Part shown: in pieces, positions 12,050-23,746 of the stretch
Position numbering within the stretch: position 1 is the first letter of the stretch
Layout: the number at the start of each line of letters is the position of its first letter
Source: Limanda limanda
Lineage: Eukaryota > Chordata > Actinopteri > Pleuronectiformes > Pleuronectidae
Direction of reading: 5' to 3'
Assembly: GCF_963576545.1 (NCBI RefSeq)
Contig: NC_083647.1
Location: 5,127,507 to 5,191,506, forward strand
DNA: 64,000 bases
The notes under the pieces: model-generated
What the model was told of the DNA's origin: nothing
Seen by the model: only the letters and a program-made list of their open reading frames with translations
The model's database searches: none
Made by a program: the position numbers and the translations under genes

Positions 12050-12240
12050 TAGATTAGATTCAACTTTATTGTCATTGCACAGTACAAGTACTTATACAAC
12101 GAAATACAGTTTCCACTTGCAACATCTATGTACACGTTTGCAGTGTTGACTCTCGTGACTGTGAGATGTGTATGCAGCCAGCCCTCGTAAGTGTGGTGAG
12201 AGTAAGTTAGAGTTGACCATCTGCCGGCCATGGAACAGAT
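12050..12240 (-). mobile_element. LINE-type 3' tail, minus strand
   Basis: On the minus strand this ends TACTTGTACTGTGCAATGAC followed by AATAAAGTTGAATC. That is nearly the tail of the retroposon at 59180-59230 (TACTTGTACTCTGTGTAATG, then ACAATAAAATTGAATCC). The shared 3' end suggests both were mobilised by the same LINE machinery. The 5' boundary is uncertain. Confidence 0.6.
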
Positions 12241-13837
12241 GAAGAAAACTTAATTTTCAAGGAGCCGTCGGCTGAGAGAGACGAGCTCCAGTGGGAAGAT
12301 GTACAGTGACAGAGGCTGAGGGATGTAGTTCACAAACAGAGGTGACAGATGCCAATTTTCAAGGGACATGGATTCCTCCTGACAACAAAGATGCCACAAT
12401 TTCCAAATAGTTTTAATCATTATCTCTAGATCTGATATTTCAAGCTTAGCACATAGCAGTTTCAGGTCTTAAACCTGTGTACCTTTTATATACAATATGC
12501 ATCTGTGCTGCAGCACTGTATTCATAAAAATGAAACACCAGCTGCATCTGCAACAGATGGTAGGATTTTTTCTTTTCTTTTTTAACCCCCTCAAGTCTTT
12601 CATGCGTTTGGCTGCTATTGTTAACATTGTGACATACGGGAGAGTATTTACCTAAAAATGTGTTGTTTACTGGATGGAAACTGCACTGAGACTCCCTTTG
12701 CCTGAAGGTAATATCATTTTCAGCAGCAGTAGCACATAGACTGATGCAGCTCAGACTAATTGGGTCTGGAGGTACAGGCTTCATTGTTACCCTCTCACTA
12801 ACCTCTCTGTCTCTTTCAGTCCCACCAATAGAGCTCACTCCATCTCCATTACAGAGCTTTTCACATGCTACCTCTGCATGATTATGTACCATTAGGTATG
12901 CAGACAAATTAGCATGAACACCAGACAAGACTTATCTTGCTCAGAAAAAAGCAGTTTTCAGACATGAACCCTGCAGAATGTCTGGAAAATTGGGTTAGTT
13001 TTTTCTCTGGTATTTAAGTTTCACACACAAACACACACATGTATATAGATTTAGATATTTATTTATAGATACATATATAGGTATATAGATATTGCTATGG
13101 AAGTTTTCTGGAAGCTGGTGGAAGGAGAACTCAGGCAGGAGCTGATGGCTTATGCAGAAGATTTTAATGTAGACTTCATGCATCAAGGAGACCAGAAGGT
13201 GAAACAATATACCAACGCAAACAGTAACATGAGCAATTGTCTCCCACAGCATCTCCATACATCTTCCTCTTCTTGCATTACCCATTATAACAGCACACCC
13301 ATGAATGGCTGGAATTGCTGTCACTCTTTGTCACATGTAGGTTTTCACGTCCTATGGATAGTTAAGCCTAAATAATGCATTCCTAAATCAGTTTGTGTCC
13401 TTACGTCTTACCACTGGTGAAATACGCAAAAAAGTCAAAGTTGTTGAGGTTTGTGTCTCTCTCTCTCTGGCACATCTGAGTTAGATATCAAAGTCGTAGC
13501 GAAGACACTACAATGTACTGTCCTTTATCTATAACCTGACCTTGGGTACTGCTTAGAGATAGAAGGGAGTATATGTGGAATTAGACAGGCATTATTCTCC
13601 TGTACAGATATAGTATAATATAGAATCATTTATAGTGGCATATACAGAAGTGTGTAAAGATGATCAAAAATTCCTCAACAGATATAGAACGCAGAAGGAG
13701 ATTCTATGGTCAGGATGTAACTTACAAATTCTCCTGTGTGTCCTCAGTGTTTTTGTGTACATCAGTCTCTGACCATATTACCAAAACCTCTCAAAGCTCG
13801 CCTCTCCAAGTTAACATATTTGCCTGCAGTTAAGATT
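12241..13837. other. Non-coding stretch
   Basis: The longest open frame (12446-12928, minus) has low-complexity, unrelated-looking sequence. A simple repeat lies at 13020-13090 (CACACA, then TATAGATA-like). A frame at 13097 begins MEVFWKLVEGELRQELM and runs to AAG followed by GTGAAA at about 13198. It could be an isolated exon, but nothing upstream or downstream supports it. Confidence 0.4.
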
Positions 13838-14040
13838 AAGATACATTTATTTGTCCCAAACACATGCACAGACATGCAATTGTAGGGAAATTTAATATCT
13901 GCTTTTAACCCATCTGCTGCAGGACACACAGAGCAGCGTCTTTGTTTGTTTGTTGTTTCTCCGTGGAGTCGAACCAGGGACGAACCAGAGACCTTTTCTG
14001 CCCATAGTCCAAGTTTCTGCCACTAGTCCACCGCCTCTCC
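13838..14040 (-). mobile_element. tRNA-derived SINE, internally deleted copy
   Basis: Read on the minus strand, it starts GGAGAGGCGGTGGACTAGTG, contains a pol III box B match (GGTTCGACTCC), and ends in GGGACAAATAAATG followed by TATC. It is a shorter, diverged copy of the SINE at 61033-61413, lacking most of that copy's middle. Confidence 0.65.
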
Positions 14041-17000
14041 CTCTTTTACATGTAGCCAGAGCTGGAGCCGATTAAACCAGTGTCTACTGCAAAGTCATTT
14101 GCCCCGAAAGCAGATCTCGATTTTATCAATTCACATTGCAGATAAAAGCAAGACGTAAGTGGGTCTTTTTTTGACCAGTGGAAAAGGTGCTTCACAAATT
14201 TTTTTTTCTGCTTTTGCCCATTCTTTGCTACAATTCCTAACAGCCGTCGAACTTTACTGCACTGATGGTCAGTCTATTGTTTTCTCTAACTGAGTTCTCC
14301 TCAGTGGTTGCTTCTTTAAACAGATTCCCGGATAGTAAACCCCTTCCATAGCTAAAATATGCAGGATCAACATTTCCCTTAGCTAATTATTCCATTCATG
14401 CATCCATTAGTTACACGGCTTATCCTTTATGGGTCGTATAAACTGCATAATATATGAGTTTGTTATATTTATATGAGCATTAGTTGATTTTCTTTTAACA
14501 AGCTTGGCTGGTTGAGAAACATGTAAACTAATGTATTAAAAGAAACATATTCTGTAAAGAAGTCACCATGAAATACATGAGGCCACCTCTTCCTTTCCGA
14601 AACTGTTCCCCAGTCGAATCCACAACACTGTTCATGCTCAGAATTTGTCGTTGCTGGTCTGTTCTCACACAGGCTAGGCCTCCTATTGATTTTAGTCTCT
14701 CGGACAGTTCATTTTGACAGGGATGGAAAGCATGATCCATCTGGACATCAAAATAAAAGCCCATCCACATCATGTTATTGTGATGGGGCTGGCAAATTAA
14801 AAGCCCCCTGCTGACAACCACATGGTACCAGTGATGGTACTTTGGTTAGGCTGAGATGTGACAGTGATTGATGTCAGGTGTCCTGCAGCAAATTGTACAT
14901 TTCACACACACACACACAGAAAGAGAGCGAGACGGGGGGTGTGTGTGTGATTCACAAATGCTTGCATGCATCAGTACACACACATCCAAAATGCTCTCTC
15001 ACACATACAAACACCTGATTTATCATGACTGTGCACACGCGCACCAGCAGACTCTCTCTTCTCTCTCACACACACTGCGCCACGCGTCCTGGTGCACGTC
15101 ATCACACAGGCACACTCGAACACACAACAGTTCATACAGTGACACACACACACAAGTTCAAACCTCATACACACATCACGTTCAGCTTCTGTAGAAGATC
15201 ACGAGTGGATTCTTTTGAGCCACTTACACGGCGCACTACACATGCGTACTTCCCCAGTGCCCCCTCCAACACACACATTTTCCCATGAACCCCCCCCCCT
15301 TCAACAAGGCTCTATATGTGTCACTTAAGTCAAGTCGAACAGCTGAAGCTTTGGGCTGATAGGCCAATTATCGAGTGTTAAATCCTGGATTGTCAACCCC
15401 CCCAGTTAGATTAGTGAGCCTGTCAATCACCTTTGGCACTAATCCAGATAAATCACATGGGACTGAAAGAGACAGAGGCAGATGTCGATGTAGTCCGCCA
15501 GCAAAGCGTTTGACTTACTCTTATCATCTCATTCTTTGGACTCTTTCATCAGTACCTCCCTTGCTGACACACTATGATATTCCGACGTCTCGGCTCATGT
15601 TTCCTCTGCAGTACTTCCTCTCAGGGGTTTTGTTTGTTTCTATCATCCTCAGATGCACTCATCAATTATTAGCCACTAGGAGGCAGAAAACTATCGAAAT
15701 AGGCTGACTTTTGACATGTTGTAGCTTCATGAATTAGCTACAACCAATGTGCAAAAGACTCATACAAATCCATTGTGTTTTCTCTCATCGTATCTATCGA
15801 TCTTCTCATATTCCACCAGCTACTCAGTAGTTGTTCTCTGCCATTCAACCGGGGAGGTAGTGCAGTGTCTTCATGAATCTTTATCGGAGTGTTTTTCTGG
15901 AAATTGCTGCCGAACAACTGGATGATAGGAAAGCAATCCAACTATACTGAAAAGTTGAAAGCTCAAAACAATGACCGAAGAGATAAAGCTGCAGAGTTGA
16001 ATGAGTGATTATATTATAAACATTTATTATTTATAATAGACAGTATATTTGATCTACTTATGTTTTTGAAATGTAATTTTTTTTGACCGATATCAAATGT
16101 TTTTTAATGTAACCTTTCAAACATGACACCAGGTATAAACCCCTTGACGGAACCTTATGACGTCCATTTGCATCCTGCCTTTGTAAATAAGCTCTTCATA
16201 AATGACTTAAAATACCGAGAATTTGGCCACATAAATCTGTTGCTCAGTTGACTTGAAGTAGATATCTGTTGTCATGTTTGCCTTTTTTTAAATCAGTACC
16301 TTTGATTCAAATCTCAGAGGAAATCCTCAAGACAAAGAAAGTGAAAGAGGCACAGGCCCTTTTCATCTCCTTATCTCATCTGCTGTCTTGCGTTCGATTT
16401 GACTCTGCCTTTCTCTTCTCTTTTTCCTATCACCTTTATATAGTCCAAAGACCCATTAATATCACCGGGTTGAATGAACGTGCCATGGCTGGTGCAGAGG
16501 TCCACCGGCAGCTTTAGATGAGGAGTCCACTTCTGCACTAATCCAGTCGGCGCAAAGGGAAAGCTAGATGAGTGCAAGGGAGACAGACTTAATTTACACC
16601 TCATATTAAAATGTGATCTGCATGAGAATATGCTCTGTGGATAATGAGCAATCCAATCACTCCCTCCATTTACATCTGAATTTAATATGCATTGCTGTCT
16701 AATCTGCTTTGTGGATGCATCTCATTTATGAGATTTACGGAATAACAGCCACACTATGTTTTGAAAATAATGTATATAATGATTAAATGTTTATATTAAA
16801 ACCCTATACAATGATCCCTATCAATTATTATATTGTGGCAACTTAAGTTTGACTGATGACTTTATTGTTAACTGAACAGTTCTACGGTTAAGCAACAAGA
16901 AGTATAAGGTTAGGTCAGGGATACGTTGTTTTCATAGTTAACACATTAGCGAATGTGTGTAGTCATAGTTTAACCTGTATAAACACATGTGTTGGCCAAA

Positions 17001-18450
17001 CAGGTGTGGCACAACAAACTGTAAACACAACAGTAACATAAAGCCTTGTGAAAATGTTATAGTAGTCACTTCTTTATTATTTCAACAGGAGCAGCATTAG
17101 CATCTACCTCAGGTCACTTAAAGCTCCAGTATTATTGCCTGATTTTGGCCTCATCCAACTCCTGGGGAAAATATCCATACAGCAAAAAAATGGTAGCATC
17201 AGCCATTTAGAAAAAGGCTGAAAGCAACATTTAATATGTTAATGTTCATGTTGCATAACTCCTTAGTAGTTTTAGAGGCTTGTCAGTGAGAAGCAATATA
17301 AATGCAGTGTCATCATATTAAGACAAAGTCAATTGGGAAGGTTGTGGTAAATCACCAAAACATTATACTTATGCTACGTTCCAGACAACTCGGATATAGA
17401 CATTTTTCTGACCTCCGACTTGAAAAAGTGCAAGGGAACGCAACTCGTTCGATTTCCGAACATCACATAGCATGTAACACTTTCCTGTGGCGACTTGTTA
17501 CACCCAAGCTAATGACATTTCTACAAGTGACAAGGTGTGTTCCAATGGTGACAATGAAGACATACAGTGATGAACTGACTGACTTAGCTTTTGTCTGACT
17601 TCACCATCTCACAATTCCCACAAATTGCTTTGTGTGTGAATGTCAGCTTTAAGCTTCTTGCTAACCTAGATCAGATAGAGAGTAGGTCACACTGTAATAC
17701 CAGATGTAAACAGTCAGGAAACAAAATGTGCCCTGGACAGGAAAATGGACTGCATTACATTGGATGAGTCTCTGCTCCGACTAATTTGAGTTGTCCTTGT
17801 CCCTTTTCTGTCTTTGTCTTTAAACCCTCTTTGTATTTCTCTGCTTCCCCTCGTCGGAGTGTTAAAAACACTTCAGAGATCCCGGGCACAATGGGCTGGA
17901 TCAGCATATTGGTGGACTGATGAAGGGCCTTGTCAGTTGTGGTCAATGGACTGGAATACTGGAAGTGTCTTTTCCTCTTCATTTGCCCTCTCTTGTTTTA
18001 CCTTGTCCTTCGCCTCTTCTTTTCTCTTAAATATCCAACATATTCACAGCTCAGAAGCACAATACAGTGTAAGCAATAATGTTGCTTCCCCGGAAAGTTA
18101 CATATTTTTCATCTCCTTTTCTGTCCTTCCAGGTACATAATCAATTTTATTACACTAATTCTGAGAACTCATTCCTCATTTCTATTTTATTGACATACAG
18201 GCTACATTATGCTAGAGTGCAGTTTTGCCCATTTGTGTTTGTGAGCTGAACTGGATCTTCCTCTTCTTTTTCACTTGTTTTCAATGTGTGAATTTCTGTG
18301 TATTTGTTCCTCACTGCTCGGCTCTTAATGACTGTATGAATAAAAAGGCCATTGAGGGGTCTCCAATAAACTATTTAGTAACTTGAAATGCATAATTTCG
18401 GTTTTGTTCATTACTTAGTTTTATCTTGTAGCCATCGTAATTTCTCAATC
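14041..18450. other. Non-coding stretch with a CA-rich tract
   Basis: CACACA and CTCTCT tracts occupy about 14900-15280. Elsewhere the sequence looks unique. No splice-linked exons, conserved protein motifs or structured RNA could be supported; the open frames here are short and isolated. Confidence 0.45.
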
Positions 18451-18610
18451 CAGTGGTAAATGGACTGTATTTATATAGCAGGGCTTTTGAGGTTTGGATA
18501 TCTTCCCCAAGGACACATTGTAAAGTGGACTGGAGGAGCTGGGGATCAAGCCACTGACCTTCTGGATAGTGAAAGACACTCTCTACCTCTTGACCCACAG
18601 CCCCCACCCC
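18451..18610 (-). mobile_element. tRNA-like dispersed repeat (SINE-type)
   Basis: On the minus strand it begins GGGGCTGTGGGTCAAGAGGT, resembling a tRNA 5' half. A box B-like GGCTTGATCCCC follows, then CTTGGGGAAGATATCC and TATATAAATACAGTCCATTT. This is the layout of a common fish tRNA-derived repeat. It is decayed, and its 3' boundary is approximate. Confidence 0.5.
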
Positions 18611-20401
18611 CAAATTCAATGCATGTCCATTCTGCCCAGTCAACCCCCTGCAAATGTTCTTTGCTCCAGTTTTTGTGACTGGGCAGCAATTTACTAATGT
18701 ATGGCACAGTATGCTGTCTGAGGAGCCGTGGCTTTTCCTTAATGCCACTCACTTAATCATGGTTCCCCAAAACCACAAAAGCCCTGTGATAGTGTGAGTT
18801 CAGCCTGTGCTGTCTGATAGCACAACCATTCATCTGTCGTATTGACTTTTGTTCTAAAAAGTTTTTCTAACTCAGTTTAATGTTTGTGTTGCACAGGGAG
18901 TGAGTCAGCACTGAGGCTAAAGACTTAAACGAATTACCAATTACATTCAGTTCTATTGTCTCTTTGACTGTAACATCAGCACAATGGTCTTCAAAAGCAA
19001 GACAGTATAAAGTAGATACACTGCTTGGAAAAAGCAAAAACACTTGTAGTTAGAATTACAAATCAATACTTTTGTTCCAACGCAGGAAGCTGATAAAGTT
19101 GAGTATCAGCAGGAGGTTCACGCAGTGCCAAGCCAGTTGAGGCCAGTTGTATAAAGCAGGTTTTACTATGGGGTGGCCAACAGTCACTTATCAGACTTGC
19201 TTTAGTGAGCTGAGATAAAACATTTGAGTTCCGGTTGATTGGATCCTACTTCTCAAAGGACCAGATGACAAGATGATGAAGGGCTTCATCCTGAGTGAGT
19301 TTGGCCTACATTACCTCAGGTCACAGGGGAGTGCTTTGGTGCCAAATCTTGAACTCTGAGCATGTGAAAGATGAAAATCTAGAGCTAAGGCGTAACCCCC
19401 ATGGCCAGAAACACAAAACCCCAGGTCATCTCAGGACATTTGAATAGAACATGGAAAAGGAATCCTGATAAAAAAGGAAAGGAAACCTTTTTTAAAAGGC
19501 CACCCGAGAACTATATCATTGAACATGTATGTAATTTTATATGTTAATTACGTACAGATAACTCTGTGGCTGTCATACGGTAGTGATGATGATGATACTC
19601 CAAATTGTTTGCAGAAAACAGTTTGCAACAACAGCAATTCCTCCTTTGTATTAAACTTAGTAGTAATCACACTTACATAAATGGTCAGTTGGGCAACTTC
19701 ATAACTTCATGCAAATTTTTCTTCAGCTCCTTAAATTTTTATCTCACTCTTCACAACCTGCCCGCATGATATTGTCTTGTCCAAATGTGTTCTTATTAAA
19801 GTTGTTTGTAAGGCAACCAAACTTGGCTAAAGAGCAGTAAAGTCATGCGATTTGGCTTTGAGGTCACTGTGGCCATGTCTATACTGGATTGTCTCTTGCC
19901 TATTTCCCTTGATAAGCACTGCTTTTTTTACAGTCACCAGGCTTAGTGTCAGCTGGGCCACATAACAGTGGATCCCACTCACCCAGACTCTGACAGATAT
20001 ACAGTTGTTTCAGTCCACCACTGCACACAACACTAGGCAATGACATATAATTATTCAGCAGGTTTATTATTATGTGCATTATAATGCACACACCACTAGG
20101 CAATGATATTACATATATGTAATGCATGACAATATGAAATGTCAAGCATTACATTATTTGTCCACTTACTCCTCCCGCAGTTTGTCGCACTAAACTTACA
20201 CAAGCTTTTTGTGTATATGGTGTGCTTTAGGAAAAGTCAAATTTCAGGCTAAAAGAATGACAGGGTATGGTTCGTATTTTTACTGCTGTCAAATGTCAAA
20301 AAGGGTCATATTGTCTCTCTCGGTGTCAAATATTTTATATTGAATGTCTGTCAATTGGTACTATATTTCACCGGAATCTTATACACTATTTCATGTTGTC
20401 T
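18611..20401. other. Non-coding stretch
   Basis: A short direct repeat (CACTAGGCAATGA) occurs at about 20030 and 20092. Nothing else is recognised. Confidence 0.4.
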
Positions 20402-20835
20402 ACTGCAGACAAATGTCATTTGCTCCAAGATCCAGACGGGAGCAGAAGCTTCGTGAGAGAACGATTCCTGGACAATCAAGCGACAAGAACACAACAAACA
20501 ACTGAGCACACGACAAAACTGCATCAACTGAACTCAAGAAGTAGATATTGTCTGGGTTTTGAACCATACAGCAACAAGACCTTATGACGACCCTCAAAGC
20601 CGAGCTCCTCCAAGCCATTGGTGAGATGAAGGCTCTTAAAGATGGAAACTCATTTCTGAAGGAGCAGCTGCAGGACCAGCTGAATACAAAGATGGTCTCG
20701 TCAAAAAAGAGACTGCATGCAAGGCCATATGTAAGAGTTTGGAGGCAAGTCTGCACCTCAGCCTGAGTCAAGCTAGAGCAAAGACGAGAAGGAGAACCAG
20801 GCTCTGAAGAAGCCGGTCAACCTCCTGGAGGTCGC
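20402..20835 (+). pseudogene. Coiled-coil gene or retrocopy, 5' part, interrupted by the provirus
   Basis: The plus strand encodes charged heptad-like sequence in shifting frames: MSFAPRSRREQKLRER near 20415, then TLKAELLQAIGEMKALKDG and FLKEQLQDQLNTKM (20584-20700), then ENQALKKPVNLLEV up to the provirus. The coding sense continues after the provirus at 36042 (QRKLEDELIKTETKKGQAST). There are in-frame stops and frameshifts and no clear introns, so a processed copy is likely. The parent gene is not recognised; the product would be a coiled-coil protein. Confidence 0.5.
20832..20835 (+). other. Target-site duplication, left (TCGC)
   Basis: TCGC immediately precedes the 5' LTR and is repeated at 36038-36041 directly after the 3' LTR. 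Removing the provirus and one copy leaves the coiled-coil reading frame continuous across the site. Confidence 0.85.
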
Positions 20836-23098
20836 TGTTGGGCCTACCAGGGACAAAGAGGCCACAGACCTGAGGCCTTGTGTGACATTCCAATCCATGT
20901 TACAGTATTCTGGAGGGAAAAGGGTGAAGCCCCCAAACTACAGTGACCCCTGCTGTGTCTCAGATTTGATCTCTGACCCCATTGGCCTGAGACCTTTAGC
21001 CCCGCCGGAGGGGGGGAGCCAGTTCACAGATACTATTTAACTTCAGACTCATCTCAAATCTTTCTTTCCGGTTCCAGATACAGTAGAGCTAGCATCTCAG
21101 TTTAGTTCTTAGTGTAGAGGACACAAAGGAAACACATCTTGCAGCTGTTTGACCTTTCTTAAGTTTTACTTCTAAAACTTATCTTTTTGTAGTTCACTTT
21201 TAGTCTAAAGCTACCTTTTTCTAATCCAGTTTAAGCTTAACTTCTTTTTTAGTACATCGTAAGCTTATTTTTCCTTAAAGCTTTTAATTTGAATAAGCTT
21301 CTTTTTAAGTTGCTTTTATTTTGAAGAGAGCGCGACAGAGAATCCCCTCACTCGCTGGCCAAATCAGAGACATTTCCCCCGCCATCTACGGACAATCCGG
21401 ACACAGGTGTCCCTTCCTGCAGACGGGCACAGACTTTGCCACGGAGAACGAGAAGCATCCTCTCCGAATTCGGCCCGGCGTCATCTCATCGCCGCCTCCG
21501 CGGCTCCGTGATCATCGCTCTGAGGCCAGGAAATCATCCACTTCCTCCTTCCGGAATTCGCGCTACCACGGTCGTGCACGAAACCCCGCGAAGCAACACG
21601 AAGTAAGAGACATATGTCTGGGCATAGTTTAGTTTTATACTTGGTGTGTCTTATTTGAGTGTAAATTGATAGAAAGACCGCCGTGTCGATCTTATTGTGA
21701 AAAGCGCGCGGTGACGACCCGGCGCTTCCGGTTGGATTCGGCTCCCTTCAGGTCGGCCTCACTGAGTCGTGAATCTGTTAAAAGGACACCTCTCACGTAA
21801 CTGGTTTGCCGGTTTCACTGTGAGATCGCCTCTGACGGCGTTTTTAAGATCATCTCCGATCTGTGTTACTACTTGTGCTCTCTCTGTTGTTCTCTCACAT
21901 CCGCCGACACACACATCCTCGCACACACACACACACACAGTCACCTTATACCTAGCCATTCTGATACCCAGAGCCCCTGAACGCACCTCGACGCCGTTAG
22001 GCTCTAGAGCTAAACAAAGACAAAGAACCCCATTTTTCCTCTCTCAGCCTTTGTCTCACGAGTGTTTAAGTCGGCCATCTTTGACCATCTTGGCTCTAAG
22101 CCCTCGACGCCATTCGGCTAAAGCTAAGCTAAGATAAAGAATCCCTTTGTTCTCACTCAGCCTTTGTCTCACGTGGGTTCAAGTCGGCCATCTTTGATCA
22201 GTCTGATTCTAAGCCACATGGTCCGGCGGCCATCGACTGTAATAAACATCGAGGCCTGCCTCATTCAGGACTCTAAACTTCTTAGGCGACTCCGATATCT
22301 TGAGTTGTAGTTCTGGCGTATGACATCACCAATTTTGTAGTCAACCCCCAGGGTTAAGCCGGCCCTCTTAAGACTCGTGAGTCATCGACACACACACACA
22401 CTCACACTCACACTCACACATACACATACAAACACAGCTTTATCAGAAGTATTGCAGTGTGATATATTGTGATGAATGTGATGTGGCTGTATAGCGGATT
22501 GTGTTAAGTGAAGAATCATTTTGAACAACATTGACTTTTATAGCTTTTTAATAAATCCTCTTTTATACTTAAAGTATTTGGATCTTGTGATTATTTGTGC
22601 ATGACATTGTGAACACAGTTGGATAACTATAGCCAGTGCTCGAACTCAAGCCTGACTAAGTTGTTGGTCCCTGTTTACCAGGGTGGTGCCCTCTTCGAGT
22701 ATTAATATAGATAGTATTATTCTTAAATTGATAATTTTATTGTTTTGACTTATTTCATTATTCTTGGTTGATCACCTTAACATTGTTAATTGATAGCTTG
22801 TACTTTCTAATTGATAATTACTTGTTTTTCATTAATAGTTGTTATTCGTTGATTGATTATTCTTAAGTTTTTCATTGATTATTTAATTAATTGATAAACT
22901 TTATTCTCAAATTAATTTAATAATTCTTAATTGTTAAACTTCCTTATTTACTCATTAATAGTTTTATTGTTATTTGATTACTGATCATCAATTAATAATC
23001 TAATTATTTTTAGATAAAAAATCTTTATTGTTTCAATAATCATATTCCATGATTATTGATAATTAGCCAACATCGAGTCACCCTTCTATTGCACAACA
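20836..23098 (+). repeat. 5' LTR of the provirus (2263 bp)
   Basis: The LTR runs from TGTTGGGCC to TTGCACAACA. A TATA-like TACTATTTAAC lies near 21032, and possible poly(A) signals (AATAAA) lie near 22240 and 22551. A GC-rich block at about 21330-21620 contains a 103-codon open frame that is not preserved in the 3' LTR. CA repeats occur at 21925 and 22390. The last 400 bp are very AT-rich with many TTGATTATT-like words. At over 2 kb it is long for a gypsy-type LTR. Confidence 0.9.
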
Positions 23099-23746
23099 TA
23101 ATTGGTGCCCCCTGTGAGGCTCTTATTCCAACTGTGTCATAATATCTATGTACAATAATCCAACTTGATTTTTCAATAAATTGATTTTTCAACAAATTAG
23201 ATTTTTCAACAAATTTGATTTTTCAACAAATTTGATTTTTCAACAAATTTAATTTTTCAAAAAATTTAATTTTTCAAAAATTTAATTTTTCAATAATTTA
23301 ATTTGCGATAAATTTATTATATTTTTTTAATTTAATTTTTTTTTCCTTTTCCGAAATCTTAAATTGATTATAATAGATTGTTAAGAAAGATAATTTTAGA
23401 ATTTTTTTTTTTTTTTTTTTTTCTTTTCAAAATTTTATTTTTGATTCCCTTACACCTTTGCCAAGCAAGTATAGTAGGGCTGTGCGTAACTGTGGTTGGT
23501 TGCTGACTGCATTTTCAGTTGTTAGTAACTTTGGAGATTTTCTGCATGTTATTTTGATTTTTAGATTAGTTGTTACTTTCTAGGTCTAGAGGATTGAGCC
23601 GCCGAGCTATCCTGCCTAAAGTTACGCGATAGACACAGGTTAGAGCTCACCTGTGTTTCTGATCGTATAGTGCAACTTAAGTGTGTTACCCGCTGACATC
23701 CCAGCGTGTTTAAGTAATCCACTGATTGTCTTATAATACTTAGACA
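23099..23746 (+). promoter_or_regulatory. Proviral leader with primer-binding site and minisatellite
   Basis: Four bases after the LTR lies TGGTGCCCCCTGTGAGGC (23103-23120), a primer-binding site candidate because it starts with TGG, complementary to a tRNA CCA end. I could not assign the tRNA with confidence. At 23164-23310 a degenerate unit of about 17 bp (TTTTTCAACAAATTTGA) is repeated about eight times. A T-rich run follows at 23402-23422. The leader ends at the gag ATG at 23747. Confidence 0.65.
23164..23310 (+). repeat. Minisatellite in the proviral leader
   Basis: This is a tandem array of a unit close to TTTTTCAACAAATTTGA, with AA/CA variants and progressive shortening towards the 3' end. 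It is present only between the primer-binding site and gag, not in the LTRs. Confidence 0.75.

Noticed and set aside
12446..12928. 160-codon minus-strand open frame
   Set aside because: No recognisable motif, low-complexity stretches, no splice or poly(A) context, and not part of a known repeat protein.
13097..13375. Possible exon MEVFWKLVEGELRQELM
   Set aside because: Protein-like for about 34 residues and followed by a GT, but no partner exon or family match was found.
14868..15288. Several open frames in the CA/CT-rich tract
   Set aside because: Composition artefacts of simple repeats.
21321..21632. 103-codon open frame in the 5' LTR
   Set aside because: The equivalent in the 3' LTR (33544-33848) is broken by indels, so it does not look like a maintained gene.
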